This document shows positions 16,579 to 26,464 of a DNA stretch of 56,825 nucleotides, in pieces. How positions within the stretch are numbered: the first letter of the stretch is position 1; each line of letters opens with the position of its first letter. The translations under genes and the position numbers were made by a program. The DNA is from an uncultured Granulosicoccaceae bacterium (GTDB taxonomy: Bacteria; Pseudomonadota; Gammaproteobacteria; Granulosicoccales; Granulosicoccaceae): the NCBI GenBank assembly GCA_938003855.1, contig CALKXD010000082.1, positions 1 through 56,825 on the forward strand. The letters run 5' to 3'. Below the pieces are notes generated by a model, which did not search any database, was not told the DNA's origin, and saw only the letters and a program-made list of their open reading frames with translations.

Positions 16579-17673
16579 ATGAAGCGCACTGGCACGGTTA
16601 TCATTGGTGGCGGTTTAAGTGGCCTGTATGCAGCGCATCAACTGGCTGGCAGCGACTTTATTCTGCTGGAGGCACGAAGCAGGCTCGGTGGTCGTATTTA
16701 CTCAGAGGCCACTGAATCTAATCGCAAAGGCGGCACAATAGCGGCCATTGATCTGGGGCCTTCCTGGTTCTGGCCGCACCAGCAGCGCATGCAGGCGCTG
16801 ATCGCAGAATTAGGTCTTGCCTCCCTGGTCTATGAGCAACATAGCGCGGGTAATGCGGTGATGGAATATCCTGATGGTCAAATCGTTACCGGTCAGGGTA
16901 GCGCATCAATGGCCGGGTCTTTTCGTCTGGATGGCGGTCTGCAGCGCCTGATCGACACACTGGCGGCCACGCTGGACTCAAGGGCGGTAATGACCGATAG
17001 TGCCGTCAGTGAAATTACCCGCGGTATAGAAACAGTCACGGTTACCACAGTCAGCGGTGGTCAGTTGCAGAGTATAGAGTGCAATCAGGTGGTCATTGCG
17101 CTGCCGCCAAGGGTGGCAGTCGAAACCCTGACGTTCAAACCTGCGTTACCCGATCACACGACGGCAGCGCTTCGCGCTATACCGACCTGGATGGCGGGGC
17201 AGGCTAAGTTTATAGCCGTGTATGAGCAACCGTTCTGGCGGCAGCAGGGCTTGTCCGGTGATGGCGTGAGTCATCGTGGGCCGCTGGTGGAAATTCACGA
17301 TGCTTCGCCAAAAAACGGTGGACCCTATGCGCTGTTCGGTTTTGTCGGAGTTGCCGCGGCACAGCGTGGGGACCACGCAGATACCATTGTACAAATGGCG
17401 ATTAAACAAGTTGTTCGTATGTTTGGTGAGCAAGCCGCGCAACCCCGGTCTACCTGGTACAAAGACTGGGCGTTCGATCCATTGACCTCAATTGAGCTTG
17501 ATCGAGGCGGTCAGCGAGCGCACCCGTCAATGGAGGCCGGCCTGTTGAACTATTGGGATAATCAGATACTTTGGGCCGGGACGGAGGCTGCCGCCGGGCA
17601 GGACGCCGGCTATCTTGAAGGGGCGCTGTTGGCGGGTGAGCGGGTCGGGCGGCTGATCAGCAAGGCGGGCTGA
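16579..17673 (+). CDS. FAD-dependent amine oxidase family protein
   Basis: A 364-residue flavoprotein of the monoamine/polyamine oxidase type. The N-terminal VIIGGGLSGLYAAHQL is the dinucleotide-binding loop, LLEARSRLGGRIYS is the second FAD motif, and the C-terminal LWAGTEAAAGQDAGYLEGALLAGERVGRLI closes the FAD site. No signal peptide is seen, so it is cytoplasmic. It is shorter than eukaryotic amine oxidases but normal for small bacterial members. Substrates could be amines or gamma-glutamyl amines supplied by the preceding operon. The start codon context is weak; no good ribosome site is visible. Confidence 0.85.
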   Translation: MKRTGTVIIGGGLSGLYAAHQLAGSDFILLEARSRLGGRIYSEATESNRKGGTIAAIDLGPSWFWPHQQRMQALIAELGLASLVYEQHSAGNAVMEYPDGQIVTGQGSASMAGSFRLDGGLQRLIDTLAATLDSRAVMTDSAVSEITRGIETVTVTTVSGGQLQSIECNQVVIALPPRVAVETLTFKPALPDHTTAALRAIPTWMAGQAKFIAVYEQPFWRQQGLSGDGVSHRGPLVEIHDASPKNGGPYALFGFVGVAAAQRGDHADTIVQMAIKQVVRMFGEQAAQPRSTWYKDWAFDPLTSIELDRGGQRAHPSMEAGLLNYWDNQILWAGTEAAAGQDAGYLEGALLAGERVGRLISKAG

Positions 17674-17789
17674 TCTGTGCTGGGTCAAGGCCGGACGCGT
17701 GCGAAATGTATTTTATTTTAGCGCCGTAAAAATCTATAGTTTCAGGTGGTTAACACAGTGTTGGTCAGGTTGTTTGTCACCGGTGGCAG

Positions 17790-17817
17790 TAAAGGAATCT
17801 GTGATGGGGGTCGTTAC
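17790..17817 (+). promoter_or_regulatory. Sigma-28 (FliA) type promoter of flagellin gene
   Basis: TAAAG at 17790-17794, a 15-base spacer, then GTCGTTAC at 17810-17817, compared with the FliA consensus TAAAG-N15-GCCGATAA. The -35 box and spacing are exact; the -10 box matches five of eight. It lies 77 bases before the flagellin ATG, a normal leader length for such genes. Confidence 0.6.
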
Positions 17818-17893
17818 TTGTGGACCCGGAAATTATGGACATCCGGCGGTTGTAAAAAAAATAACAATAAGAAAATAAAAAGGGAATTTTAAA

Positions 17894-18715
17894 ATGCCAC
17901 AAACCATCAACACCAATGTCTCCTCGCTCACCGCGCAGCGCAACCTGAATTCTACACAGGGAAGCATGCAAACTGCACTGGAACGATTGTCGTCAGGGCT
18001 GCGTATTAACAGCGCGAAGGATGACGCGGCGGGTCTGGCAATCGCAGAGCGTATGAATGGACAGGTTAAGGGTATGAATGTCGCTATTCGCAACGCTAAC
18101 GATGCCATATCACTGGCACAGGTAGCTGAAGGCGGTCTAAATGAAATTGGAAATATGATGCAAAGAATGCGTGAGCTTGCTGTGCAATCAGCAAACGGCA
18201 CCAACAGTACCGGAGATCGTGCAAATCTGAATGCAGAATTTGTTGCGCTCGATACGGATATAGCGCGTATTGCCGGAGTTACCCAGTTTAATGGTCTGTC
18301 GATAATCGACAGTACCGGTGATGCCGGTGCGATAACCTTTCAGGTCGGTGCCAACAGCGGTGAAGTTCTGGTAGTGGATACCACGGCGGCCGGAACGGCT
18401 GCTGCGTCTACCTCGGCGACGATTGACACAGCCGGTAACGCTGACAGTGCAATTACAGCGCTTGATACGGCGATTGATGCGATCACCACCGAACGCGCCA
18501 CACTGGGTGCGGCACAGAGCCAGTTTACCAGTGCCATTAACAACCTGCAGGTCGGCATGGAAAATCAAGCGGCAGCCCGGGGACGGATTGTTGATGCCGA
18601 TTTTGCGGTAGAGACGGCCAATATGACACGAGCACAGATTCTACAGCAGGCCGGTACCGCCATGGTTGCTCAGGCAAACGCCTCTCCGCAGGGCGTGTTG
18701 AGTCTGTTGCGCTAG
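17894..18715 (+). CDS. fliC: Flagellin
   Basis: A 273-residue flagellin, the filament subunit exported by the flagellar type III system. The conserved N-terminal domain (INTNVSSLTAQRNLN, then ALERLSSGLRINSAKDDAAGLAIAERM) and C-terminal domain (ARGRIVDADFAVETANMTRAQILQQAGTAMVAQANASPQGVLSLLR) are complete. The variable middle is short (about residues 135-190, Ala/Thr/Ser rich), so D2/D3 outer domains are essentially missing, as in many marine bacteria. It stands alone: no flaG, fliD or fliS is adjacent, so the other flagellar genes must lie elsewhere. A FliA promoter precedes it and a strong terminator follows. Confidence 0.95.
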   Translation: MPQTINTNVSSLTAQRNLNSTQGSMQTALERLSSGLRINSAKDDAAGLAIAERMNGQVKGMNVAIRNANDAISLAQVAEGGLNEIGNMMQRMRELAVQSANGTNSTGDRANLNAEFVALDTDIARIAGVTQFNGLSIIDSTGDAGAITFQVGANSGEVLVVDTTAAGTAAASTSATIDTAGNADSAITALDTAIDAITTERATLGAAQSQFTSAINNLQVGMENQAAARGRIVDADFAVETANMTRAQILQQAGTAMVAQANASPQGVLSLLR

Positions 18716-18741
18716 ATTGAGGGTAGGTTAAAGAACGACAG

Positions 18742-18770
18742 CGAAAGGGGCCTCGAGCCCCTTTCGTTTG
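18742..18770 (+). terminator. Rho-independent terminator of flagellin gene
   Basis: A perfect 10-bp stem CGAAAGGGGC (18742-18751) and GCCCCTTTCG (18757-18766) with a five-base loop, followed by TTTG. It lies 26 bases after the flagellin stop. Confidence 0.85.
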
Positions 18771-18820
18771 CTGCGGCCTGTAAAGCCGGGCAAAGTTGCG
18801 CTATAGTAGGTGGATAGCTA

Positions 18821-19036
18821 ACCGGTCTGACGACCGGACCGTCCAGCGGGAGAGAACAGCCTCTGTGGTTATCACGCTGTCGCCGAAGGGGAAATCACCC
18901 GGAAACTCTCAGGCACAAAGGACCGTTGGCGGTTATAGCACTCTGGAAAGACGGGCGTTGCCCGCGCCGAAGGTGTAAGTGGTGATAACACGTATTGTGT
19001 GTTGCCGCGAGTCTCTCAGGCCAGTGACAGAGGGGT
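18821..19036 (+). ncRNA. Tandem glycine riboswitch
   Basis: Two successive glycine aptamers lie in the gcvT leader. Aptamer 1 (about 18821-18926) has GCGGGAGAG, GCCGAAGGGG, then AACTCTCAGGCACAAAGGACCG. Aptamer 2 (about 18941-19036) has GCGCCGAAGGTG, then GTCTCTCAGGCCAGTGACAGAGGGG. The conserved glycine-binding bulges and the paired ACTCTCAGG elements are present in both. Glycine binding in this class normally switches on glycine cleavage genes. A short hairpin, CAACGC-TTTT-GCGTTG (19043-19058), lies between aptamer 2 and the gcvT start and may be part of the expression platform; no T-run follows it, so control could be translational. A TATAGT box at 18802-18807 may be the -10 element. Confidence 0.93.
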
Positions 19037-19083
19037 AAACAGCAACGCTTTTGCGTTGTGCCCTTGATGGAATCTGAGCCACT

Positions 19084-20214
19084 ATGACAGACAACACCAG
19101 TCCGGCAGACGCTGCCGCAAAAAAGCCTCCTCAACAAACGCCGTTGCACCGCCTGCATGTAGAAATGGGCGGCAAGATGGTAGACTTTGCCGGTTGGCAT
19201 ATGCCGGTGCAATACCCGGCCGGAATCATGGCCGAGCACAGGCAATGTCGTGAACGCGCAGCCCTGTTTGACGTCTCTCACATGGGCCAGGTTGAGCTGC
19301 GTGGCAGTGCAACCGCACATCAACTCGAGGCACTGGTCCCTGCCGATCTGCAATCCCTTCCGCAGGGCAAGGCACGCTATACGTTCTTCACCAATGCCAC
19401 CGGCGGTATCATGGACGATCTCATTGTTACCAACGCCGGTGATCATTTTTATGTTGTCGTCAATGCGTCCATGCGCTATCAGGACATCCCGCACTTGCGC
19501 GATAATCTGCCAGATGTTGAAGTCACCGAGCGCCATGATCTGGCGCTAATTGCCGTGCAGGGGCCCAAAGCGGTTGATGTTGTTAGCCGGCATTGTCCCG
19601 ATGTTGTACCGCTGACTTTCATGCAGTCGTTGCAAACCAGATTACTAGGGTCTGATTGCCGTATATCGCGGCTGGGCTATACCGGTGAAGATGGTTTTGA
19701 GATAGCAATACCGGCCGATGCGGCAGAGTCAATCACCCGCACCCTGCTCGAAGATGAACTCTGCGATGTGGCAGGGCTGGGTGCTCGCGACAGCTTACGG
19801 CTGGAGTCCGGATTGTGCCTGTACGGCAATGATATCGATCAGACCACCAGTCCAGTGGAAGCATCACTACTGTGGGCTATACAAAAGCGTCGGCGAGCCG
19901 AAGGCGGCTACCCCGGTGCCGATGTGATCAGTGAGCAGATAAATCAGGGCGCCACGCGCAAGTTGGTGGGGATTCAACCTTCTGGCAAAGTGCCGGCGCG
20001 TAATGGCGTTGAAGTGCAGGACGCCACTGGCGCTGTGATCGGTAAAATTACCTCGGGTGGTTTCGGGCCCACGGTTGGTGCGCCGGTGGCGATGGGCTAT
20101 GTCGCCTCCTCTCATTGTGAAGCGGGTACTGACGTGATGCTGGTGATACGCGGTAAAACCCATGTGGCTACGGTGACCGCACTGCCTTTCATTACGCAGA
20201 ACTATAAGCGCTAG
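19084..20214 (+). CDS. gcvT: Glycine cleavage system T protein (aminomethyltransferase)
   Basis: A 376-residue T protein that takes the aminomethyl group from the H-protein lipoyl arm and makes methylene-tetrahydrofolate plus ammonia. Conserved blocks are MVDFAGWHMPVQYPAGIMAEH, ALFDVSHMGQVEL, GGIMDDLIVTN (containing the catalytic Asp), GYTGEDGFEIAIP, GLGARDSLRLESGLCLYGNDID and ITSGGFGPTVGAPVAMGYV. The extra N-terminal 20 residues are low-complexity and may not all be translated, but no better start is seen. It sits just behind the glycine riboswitch and 50 bases before gcvP; the usual gcvH between them is missing. Confidence 0.96.
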   Translation: MTDNTSPADAAAKKPPQQTPLHRLHVEMGGKMVDFAGWHMPVQYPAGIMAEHRQCRERAALFDVSHMGQVELRGSATAHQLEALVPADLQSLPQGKARYTFFTNATGGIMDDLIVTNAGDHFYVVVNASMRYQDIPHLRDNLPDVEVTERHDLALIAVQGPKAVDVVSRHCPDVVPLTFMQSLQTRLLGSDCRISRLGYTGEDGFEIAIPADAAESITRTLLEDELCDVAGLGARDSLRLESGLCLYGNDIDQTTSPVEASLLWAIQKRRRAEGGYPGADVISEQINQGATRKLVGIQPSGKVPARNGVEVQDATGAVIGKITSGGFGPTVGAPVAMGYVASSHCEAGTDVMLVIRGKTHVATVTALPFITQNYKR

Positions 20215-20264
20215 CAGACAGCGTGGTTTTGCCTCTTTAACTAACCTAATTCGAGCAACACGGC

Positions 20265-23117
20265 ATGACATTCCATCCTACTGATTATTTTGCCTACGAT
20301 TTCGCCAATCGGCGTCACATCGGGCCGTCTCCCGCCGAGATTACCGAGATGCTCGCCGCGGTCGGCTATAACACACTGGACGATCTGATCGATGCAACGG
20401 TGCCGCCGGCAATACGTCAAACCGACCCTTTGGACTGGGGACCGGCGCTGACCGAGCGCGATGCACTACACCATATGCGCAAGGTGGCCGAGAAAAATAC
20501 CTTGTGTACCTCGTTGATCGGGCAGGGCTATTACGGCACAACTACGCCTGCGCCGATTTTGCGGAACATTATGGAGAATCCCGCCTGGTACACCGCTTAT
20601 ACGCCGTATCAGCCGGAGATTTCACAAGGCAGGCTGGAGGCATTACTGAACTTTCAGACGATGGTCTCTGACCTGACCAGCCTGGATATCGCCAACGCGT
20701 CATTGCTTGATGAATCGACCGCGGCCGCTGAGGCAATGACCATGGTGCGTCGATCAACCCGCTCGAAGATGAAAAAGTTCTTCGTCGATGAAAATTGTCA
20801 CCCGCAGACTATAGCCGTTATAAAAACACGTGCTGAGCCATTGGGTATAGAAGTGTGCGTGTCATCCCCTGACGCCTTGCAGGCAGATCAGGTGTTTGGC
20901 GCGATCTTCCAGTACCCGGGAACCTACGGACACGTGCGGGATTTCACCGACAGTATTGCGACCTTGCATGAACACGGTGCGCTTGCCATCGTCGCAGCTG
21001 ACCTGCTGGCGTTGTCACTGTTAAAGTCACCCGGTGAAATGGACGCCGATATCGCTATTGGCTCGACACAGCGCTTTGGTGTGCCGATGGGATATGGCGG
21101 GCCGCACGCAGCCTATATGGCTGCCAAAGATGCCTATAAGCGCGCGATGCCTGGCAGAATTGTCGGGGTCTCTATAGACTCACGTGGCAATCAGGCTTAT
21201 CGATTGGCATTGCAAACACGTGAGCAGCATATACGACGTGAAAAAGCCAATTCCAACGTCTGTACTGCACAGGCGTTGCTGGCGGTGATGGCGTCGATGT
21301 ATGCAGTGTATCACGGGCCGAATGGCATCAGAGCGATTGCCGAGTCTGTGCATAGAAAAGCGGCACGGCTGGCCAGAGGCCTGAGTGAGAATGGCTTTAA
21401 TATAGAGCCGGAGGTCTTCTTTGACACCATCACCGTTGAAGTTGGTGGTCTGCAGAAAACCGTCATGGAATCCGCGGTTCGTAACGGTGTGAATTTACGC
21501 AAGGTCGGGGACACCCGGGTGGGTATCAGTATTGATGAGCAAACCCGCCCCGAGACAATAGAAGCGGTGTGGGCGGCGTTTGGTATCGATAAGCGGGACG
21601 ATAGCCAGGCTTATCGCGAGTACCATCTGCCGCAGGCAATGCTCAGAACCAGTAGTATTTTGACTCATCCTATTTTTCATCAGAATCGCTCCGAAGCCGA
21701 GTTTACCCGTTACATGCGGCGTCTGGCGGATAGAGACCTGGCGCTGGATCGCTCTATGATTCCTCTCGGTTCGTGCACAATGAAGCTCAATGCCACCGTT
21801 GAGATGATCCCGGTGACGTGGCCTGAATTTGGGCAGTTGCATCCTTTTGTACCAGCGGATCAGGCGCGCGGATACGCCGAGATGATCGACGATCTAAATG
21901 ACAAGCTTTGCCAGATTACCGGTTATGATGCGATCTCGCAGCAACCGAATTCCGGTGCGCAGGGTGAGTACGCGGGTTTGCTGACGATTCGCAATTACCA
22001 CATTTCGCGTGGTGACGAAGCCCGTAACGTCTGCCTGATTCCGACCTCGGCGCACGGTACCAATCCGGCCTCGGCGCAGATGGTGGGCTGGAAGGTGGTG
22101 CCGGTGCATGCGGACAGTGATGGCAATATAGATGTGGCTGACTTTCGGGCCAAGGCCGAGAAATTCAGTGCGCAACTGGCCGGTTGTATGATTACTTATC
22201 CCTCAACACACGGTGTATTTGAGGAGACCGTGACGGAAGTGTGCGCCATAACGCACGAGCACGGTGGGCAGGTCTATATAGACGGGGCAAACATGAATGC
22301 CATGGTCGGGTTGTCGCAGCCCGGCCATATCGGTGGTGATGTCAGTCACCTGAACCTGCATAAAACCTTTTGCATTCCGCACGGCGGTGGCGGGCCGGGT
22401 ATGGGCCCGATTGGCGTGAAAAAACATCTGGCCGAATTTCTACCGGGACACCCCGAGCACGATGATGCGGTAGGGCCGGTGTCGGCAGCACCGTTCGGGT
22501 CACCCTCGATACTTCCAGTGAGTTGGGCGTATGTGTTGCTGATGGGGGGCGATGGCCTGACTCAAGCTACCAAAATAGCGATACTCAATGCCAACTATAT
22601 CGCCGCCCGCCTGAAACAATCCTATAAGGTGCTTTTCAGTTCCACCAAGGGGCTGGTGGCGCATGAGTGTATTCTAGACACCCGGCCGATGGCGGATAGT
22701 GCTGGCGTCTCGGTTGAAGATGTAGCCAAGCGATTAATCGACAGTGGTTTTCATGCACCGACAATGAGCTGGCCGGTGGCTGGAACCCTGATGGTCGAAC
22801 CGACCGAGTCAGAACCCAAGGCAGAACTGGACCGCTTTATCGATGCGATGTTGTCTATCCACAGAGAGGCGCAGGATATCGAAGCCGGTAATATAGACGC
22901 AGACAACAATCCGCTGAAAAACGCGCCACACACCGTTGCCGATCTGGTGGGTGACTGGGATCGTCCCTACACGCGCGAGCAGGCTTGTTACCCGCCGGGG
23001 GCACTCGGGGTGGATAAATACTGGGCACCGGTGAACCGTGTTGATAACGTCTATGGCGACAGAAATCTTATCTGTACCTGCCCATCGATGGATGCGTATG
23101 TTGATGACGAAAACTAA
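20265..23117 (+). CDS. gcvP: Glycine dehydrogenase (decarboxylating), P protein
   Basis: A 950-residue, full-length fused P protein that decarboxylates glycine and passes the aminomethyl group to the H protein. The PLP lysine is K700 in [23 protein letters not shown]. Both halves are complete: the N-terminal half has [62 protein letters not shown], and the C-terminal half has [15 protein letters not shown] and [12 protein letters not shown]. Lengths and motifs are standard. It is cotranscribed with gcvT under the glycine riboswitch. No gcvH follows: the next 469 bases are non-coding. Confidence 0.97.
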   Translation: MTFHPTDYFAYDFANRRHIGPSPAEITEMLAAVGYNTLDDLIDATVPPAIRQTDPLDWGPALTERDALHHMRKVAEKNTLCTSLIGQGYYGTTTPAPILRNIMENPAWYTAYTPYQPEISQGRLEALLNFQTMVSDLTSLDIANASLLDESTAAAEAMTMVRRSTRSKMKKFFVDENCHPQTIAVIKTRAEPLGIEVCVSSPDALQADQVFGAIFQYPGTYGHVRDFTDSIATLHEHGALAIVAADLLALSLLKSPGEMDADIAIGSTQRFGVPMGYGGPHAAYMAAKDAYKRAMPGRIVGVSIDSRGNQAYRLALQTREQHIRREKANSNVCTAQALLAVMASMYAVYHGPNGIRAIAESVHRKAARLARGLSENGFNIEPEVFFDTITVEVGGLQKTVMESAVRNGVNLRKVGDTRVGISIDEQTRPETIEAVWAAFGIDKRDDSQAYREYHLPQAMLRTSSILTHPIFHQNRSEAEFTRYMRRLADRDLALDRSMIPLGSCTMKLNATVEMIPVTWPEFGQLHPFVPADQARGYAEMIDDLNDKLCQITGYDAISQQPNSGAQGEYAGLLTIRNYHISRGDEARNVCLIPTSAHGTNPASAQMVGWKVVPVHADSDGNIDVADFRAKAEKFSAQLAGCMITYPSTHGVFEETVTEVCAITHEHGGQVYIDGANMNAMVGLSQPGHIGGDVSHLNLHKTFCIPHGGGGPGMGPIGVKKHLAEFLPGHPEHDDAVGPVSAAPFGSPSILPVSWAYVLLMGGDGLTQATKIAILNANYIAARLKQSYKVLFSSTKGLVAHECILDTRPMADSAGVSVEDVAKRLIDSGFHAPTMSWPVAGTLMVEPTESEPKAELDRFIDAMLSIHREAQDIEAGNIDADNNPLKNAPHTVADLVGDWDRPYTREQACYPPGALGVDKYWAPVNRVDNVYGDRNLICTCPSMDAYVDDEN

Positions 23118-23586
23118 TTGTTTGCGTCGGCCTGCCGCAGGTCAATTGTTCTGCGGCGTATTCAGTCTGCGCAATAACGCGATGCGTAACCAGAGGCACT
23201 TAATGTTTCTGTTGGAACCACGATAACACCGCAAGGCCGGTAGCCTGAGTCACTTGCGACGCTAAAACGCTGTCCCTGCCGGAGCGCCGCGTGCCGCCGA
23301 TGTCTGCGGTAAGGCCGTCGCTTGTTGTGCCGGCGCAGCTTGAGCTTTCGGGTTTTGTTTTTGTTGTTCGGGAGCTTTGGTTCGCAGAGCTCCATGCCGT
23401 TATATTTCGGGTCAATCAGGTGCTGTTAGCGTATTATCAACGGGCTTTGCTGTGCGGCGATGCTGCCATGTGAGGCTTGTCTGGCGATGGCACTGACATC
23501 GTTGATAACAGGTACGCATTCACGCTGACAGGTCGGCCGCAATACCAGCGTCCGGGAAGCGGTATTATGGTTGATTTGAGAATAGA
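23118..23586. other. Intergenic, no gene seen
   Basis: 469 bases between gcvP and the TauE-like gene. It contains only short frames without ribosome sites; an arginine-rich minus-strand frame (23162-23395) looks like chance. No strong terminator with T-run is evident. Confidence 0.45.
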
Positions 23587-24330
23587 GTGACTCTGGTATT
23601 TTTTGTTACCATCATCGCCGGAGCCCTGGCGGGTGGTTTTGTTAACGGCCTCACTGGCTTTGGTACAGGGATAACAGCACTGGGTTTGTGGCTCTATGTG
23701 CTGCCTCCTTCGGTTGCCGCGACGCTGGTGATCATCTGCTCAACCGCTGCACAGATTCAGACGCTGCCGAAGATATGGCATGCAATTGATGCTCATCGGC
23801 TGGCACCTTTCATTGTGCCTGGCCTCATCGGGGTGCCTATTGGGACCTGGTTGCTTGAAAGCATCGATGTGCGTGTGTTCAAGGTGTCCATTGCCTGTTT
23901 GTTGATCAGCTATGCGTTGCACTCATTTCTGTACCGTACTGGCACAGTGTACAGTCGGGGAGGTCGCAGTGCTGATGGTGTGATCGGGTTTAGTGGTGGT
24001 GTTCTCGGCGGGTTAGCCGGTCTATCGGGTGCTCTGCCGACGATCTGGGCGGATATACGAGGATGGAGTAAAGATGAAAAACGCAGCGTTTTTCAGGGGT
24101 TTAATCTATCCATTCTGCTGGCAGCACTTGTGTCCCATGCGGTTTCGGGCTTGCTGCATCGTGATGTGCTTGTAGCGGCTGCTGTGGCGTTGCCGGGGAC
24201 GTTTACCGGGGCAGCACTGGGCGTCGTGTTGTATGGCCGCCTCGACGAGAACCGTTTTCGTCAAATTGTCTTGCTGCTGCTTGGTGTTTCAGGCATCGGC
24301 TTGCTGTGGATGAATGTCCAGGCTGGCTAG
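23587..24330 (+). CDS. TauE/SafE-family membrane transporter
   Basis: A 247-residue protein with about eight membrane helices. The paired family repeats are seen as GALAGGFVNGLTGFGTGITALGLWLYVLPP at the N-terminus and GFSGGVLGGLAGLSGALPTIWADIRGWSKDEKR in the middle. Members export sulfite, sulfoacetate or other organic anions, or import small organosulfur compounds; the substrate here is unknown. The start is GTG, and AGAATAGA lies ahead, so initiation looks weak. It is monocistronic and converges on the serine hydrolase gene 72 bases on. Confidence 0.82.
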   Translation: MTLVFFVTIIAGALAGGFVNGLTGFGTGITALGLWLYVLPPSVAATLVIICSTAAQIQTLPKIWHAIDAHRLAPFIVPGLIGVPIGTWLLESIDVRVFKVSIACLLISYALHSFLYRTGTVYSRGGRSADGVIGFSGGVLGGLAGLSGALPTIWADIRGWSKDEKRSVFQGFNLSILLAALVSHAVSGLLHRDVLVAAAVALPGTFTGAALGVVLYGRLDENRFRQIVLLLLGVSGIGLLWMNVQAG

Positions 24331-24402
24331 CACCCGGCAACGATTGATGATTCGGGATCAACCGTACACCCTGAGAGCCTGATGCTCATGGGGATACCGC
24401 GG

Positions 24403-25302
24403 TCAGAGGTGGTTCTGTTGCGTGAAGCAGTCTACAGTCGCAAATTCTGCAACGCCTTCATCGTTGCCGTCGGTAAAGCAGGCAACAGTGAGCGGATCTG
24501 TGGTTTCGGTGAAGTGATAGATGGCATTCACACTGAAAGGGCCGCAGCCCGAGTGCCCTGATGTTGTTCCAGCGTCGGTCATAGTGCCTGTCATGAGGCC
24601 CAGTGCATAGGCACACTGTGTCCAGGGCCGACCGGCGAGGGCTCCACCAAGTGGTCGCGGTGCCGTCATTTGACTAAGCGAGCCGGGTGCTAGCAGGTTG
24701 CCGCTGAAAAGTGCATGCAGCAACTGCGCGGCATCCTGAGCGTTGCCGGTCAGGCATCCGTGATAAACCCAACCGGGATCATAGTCTGATGCCGCATCCC
24801 AGTGCAGGCGTGCAAACTGCTCACGGGATTGAGCCAGAGTTACGGAGGATAAGCCCAACGGCTGGACGATCAGCTCAGAGATGACGTCAGCCATCTTTTG
24901 ATCTGTCGCCTGTTCTATTTTTTCACAGATAAACAGGTAGCCTATGTTCGAGTATGACCAGCCTTGATCCGGTTGGAAGAGTAGGTCATCGGCGAGAGCG
25001 ATATCGAGAAGTTTTTCTCTGGACCACGGCGGGTCGCCAGCAGCGACGGCTGCGTGATATTGTTTCACTTGCCCGTAGTCAGGCAGCCCGGAGGTGTGTG
25101 CCAGTAGATGGCGCAGGCTGTAAGGCTGGTTGCTGAGGGAGGCATTCAGATCCAGTATGCCTTGTTCAACCAGTTTCAGTGCGCAGATAGCAATTGCTGT
25201 TTTGGTGAAACTCCAGTAGGGAAAAAGCAGATCTGGCGACCCTGAAGATCCTTCGCGACCGGACGCTGTTATCCAGTGTGTATAGATGCGCTGTTTTGCC
25301 AT
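24403..25302 (-). CDS. Serine hydrolase, beta-lactamase/DD-peptidase fold
   Basis: A 299-residue protein of the class C beta-lactamase-like serine hydrolases. The three active-site elements are present: S31-F-T-K34 (SxxK), Y117-S-N119 (YxN) and HSG in SGHSGCGPF near residue 245. No signal peptide is evident, so it is probably cytoplasmic and an esterase or peptidase, not a true beta-lactamase. The N-terminus is short: SxxK comes about 20-30 residues earlier than in typical members. GGGAAA lies upstream of the ATG. It has no operon partners. Confidence 0.8.
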   Translation of the reverse strand: MAKQRIYTHWITASGREGSSGSPDLLFPYWSFTKTAIAICALKLVEQGILDLNASLSNQPYSLRHLLAHTSGLPDYGQVKQYHAAVAAGDPPWSREKLLDIALADDLLFQPDQGWSYSNIGYLFICEKIEQATDQKMADVISELIVQPLGLSSVTLAQSREQFARLHWDAASDYDPGWVYHGCLTGNAQDAAQLLHALFSGNLLAPGSLSQMTAPRPLGGALAGRPWTQCAYALGLMTGTMTDAGTTSGHSGCGPFSVNAIYHFTETTDPLTVACFTDGNDEGVAEFATVDCFTQQNHL

Positions 25303-25738
25303 TAATAGATTTCCCGCCGTCGCCTATGGCTGTGTAGGTTTTTAGTTATTGCGCTTTTTAATTAGTTGCCATCCGGAAACAAGCGCTACGGGGTACCACT
25401 CAGGCACGCACTCTTTTGCCGACCACAGGTAGTTACTTAAGAACAACTAAGCGCCTCCATGTGGTAGGTAAAATCTCACGCACCTGAATGATCCTCGCGA
25501 CGCCCTGTTTCTGGATAGGCACTAATTATTGTGTAGGCAGCAAGGATACCGCTGAGATGGCAGTTAACGTCAATCATTACCTAAGTGGCTGCCGGATAGT
25601 CTGCGTGAAGCATGGGTTTACACTCTGATAATGGGCCGGTCGGTTCAGTGGTTATTGGGGCCGTATACTGCACACAAACAGAAATAACTCGTTGTCTGAT
25701 GCCGGCGCTGAATTGAATCGCCCGGGTCATTGCAACCC
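25303..25738. other. Intergenic, no gene seen
   Basis: 436 bases, AT-rich in parts, between the start of the serine hydrolase (minus) and the stop of the P-loop kinase (minus). It must hold the serine hydrolase promoter. I see no conserved element or terminator that I would name. Confidence 0.4.
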
Positions 25739-26413
25739 TTATTGCCTCAACGTTTTTCTATTGCCGTGCCAAGAGTCCGTTGATCCGTCCGGAGGCAAAA
25801 TCATGTGTGTGTCTGTGTTTAACGTAGCGAAGTAGTAGTCCTCTGCCGCCGTCCAGCGTCTATGCCAGGCGTGATTATAATCCTGACCTTCTCTTTCCAG
25901 CAGGCGAGCCTGGCGTGTGTTATCAGGCACCCGAAGCAATACGCATAAGTCGAGTAAGTCGGCCAGTTCGAGGCGAGTGCTGTAGACCCCCTCCAGCAGT
26001 ATGACGGGACTGCCGTCGAGGTGAGTGCTAATAAAGGACGGTGTATCGGTATTCCATGCGTTGCTGTGCCAGTTAAAGGCCTGCCAGTCAGCCTGGCCTG
26101 TGGCTTTTAATGACTCCAGTACCCGTCTTTGTTGTTGCCAGTCTATTGCAGTGGCGGCGTTTTCTGCGGCGGTGCGAGTGTCCCAGGTGGTGCTGCTGCC
26201 ACCTTTATAGAATTGATCTGCGCTGATGACAGTGGCCCTTTGCTGCCTGTGAGTATTGAGCCCCGCGGCGGTAAGATCTGCCAGGGTTGACTTACCACAC
26301 CCGCTGCGACCATCGATGGCGACAATAAACGGACTGCTGAGCGTTGAATTGTTGCGTTCAATGCTATCAATCAGCCGGTGACGCGGTAAATGTGCATTCA
26401 TCAGGTGGGGCAT
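25739..26413 (-). CDS. P-loop kinase, uridine kinase-like
   Basis: A 224-residue protein with Walker A G35-R-S-G-C-G-K-S42 in the setting FIVAIDGRSGCGKSTLADL, typical of the uridine kinase/phosphoribulokinase/pantothenate kinase group. Further signs are VISADQFYKGG (base or acceptor site Asp), VILLEGVYSTRLEL and the LID-like RVPDNTRQARLLEREG with a following W-x-x-A-E-x-Y. The acceptor is unknown; small orphan members phosphorylate nucleosides or sugars. It lies 51 bases after the FAD oxidoreductase on the same strand and may be cotranscribed. A second ATG 12 bases in is equally possible as start. Confidence 0.7.
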   Translation of the reverse strand: MPHLMNAHLPRHRLIDSIERNNSTLSSPFIVAIDGRSGCGKSTLADLTAAGLNTHRQQRATVISADQFYKGGSSTTWDTRTAAENAATAIDWQQQRRVLESLKATGQADWQAFNWHSNAWNTDTPSFISTHLDGSPVILLEGVYSTRLELADLLDLCVLLRVPDNTRQARLLEREGQDYNHAWHRRWTAAEDYYFATLNTDTHMILPPDGSTDSWHGNRKTLRQ

Positions 26414-26464
26414 GTTGGCCTTTGTGGCACGGTGCAGGTGCCTTCAGGGATAACAATGACGCGT

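Noticed and set aside
18796-18978. 60-residue frame overlapping the glycine riboswitch
   Set aside because: The bases are explained by the conserved aptamer sequence; the frame is incidental.
23162-23395. Arginine-rich 77-residue frame on the minus strand after gcvP
   Set aside because: No ribosome site, no family resemblance, and its composition comes from GC-rich codons on the opposite strand.
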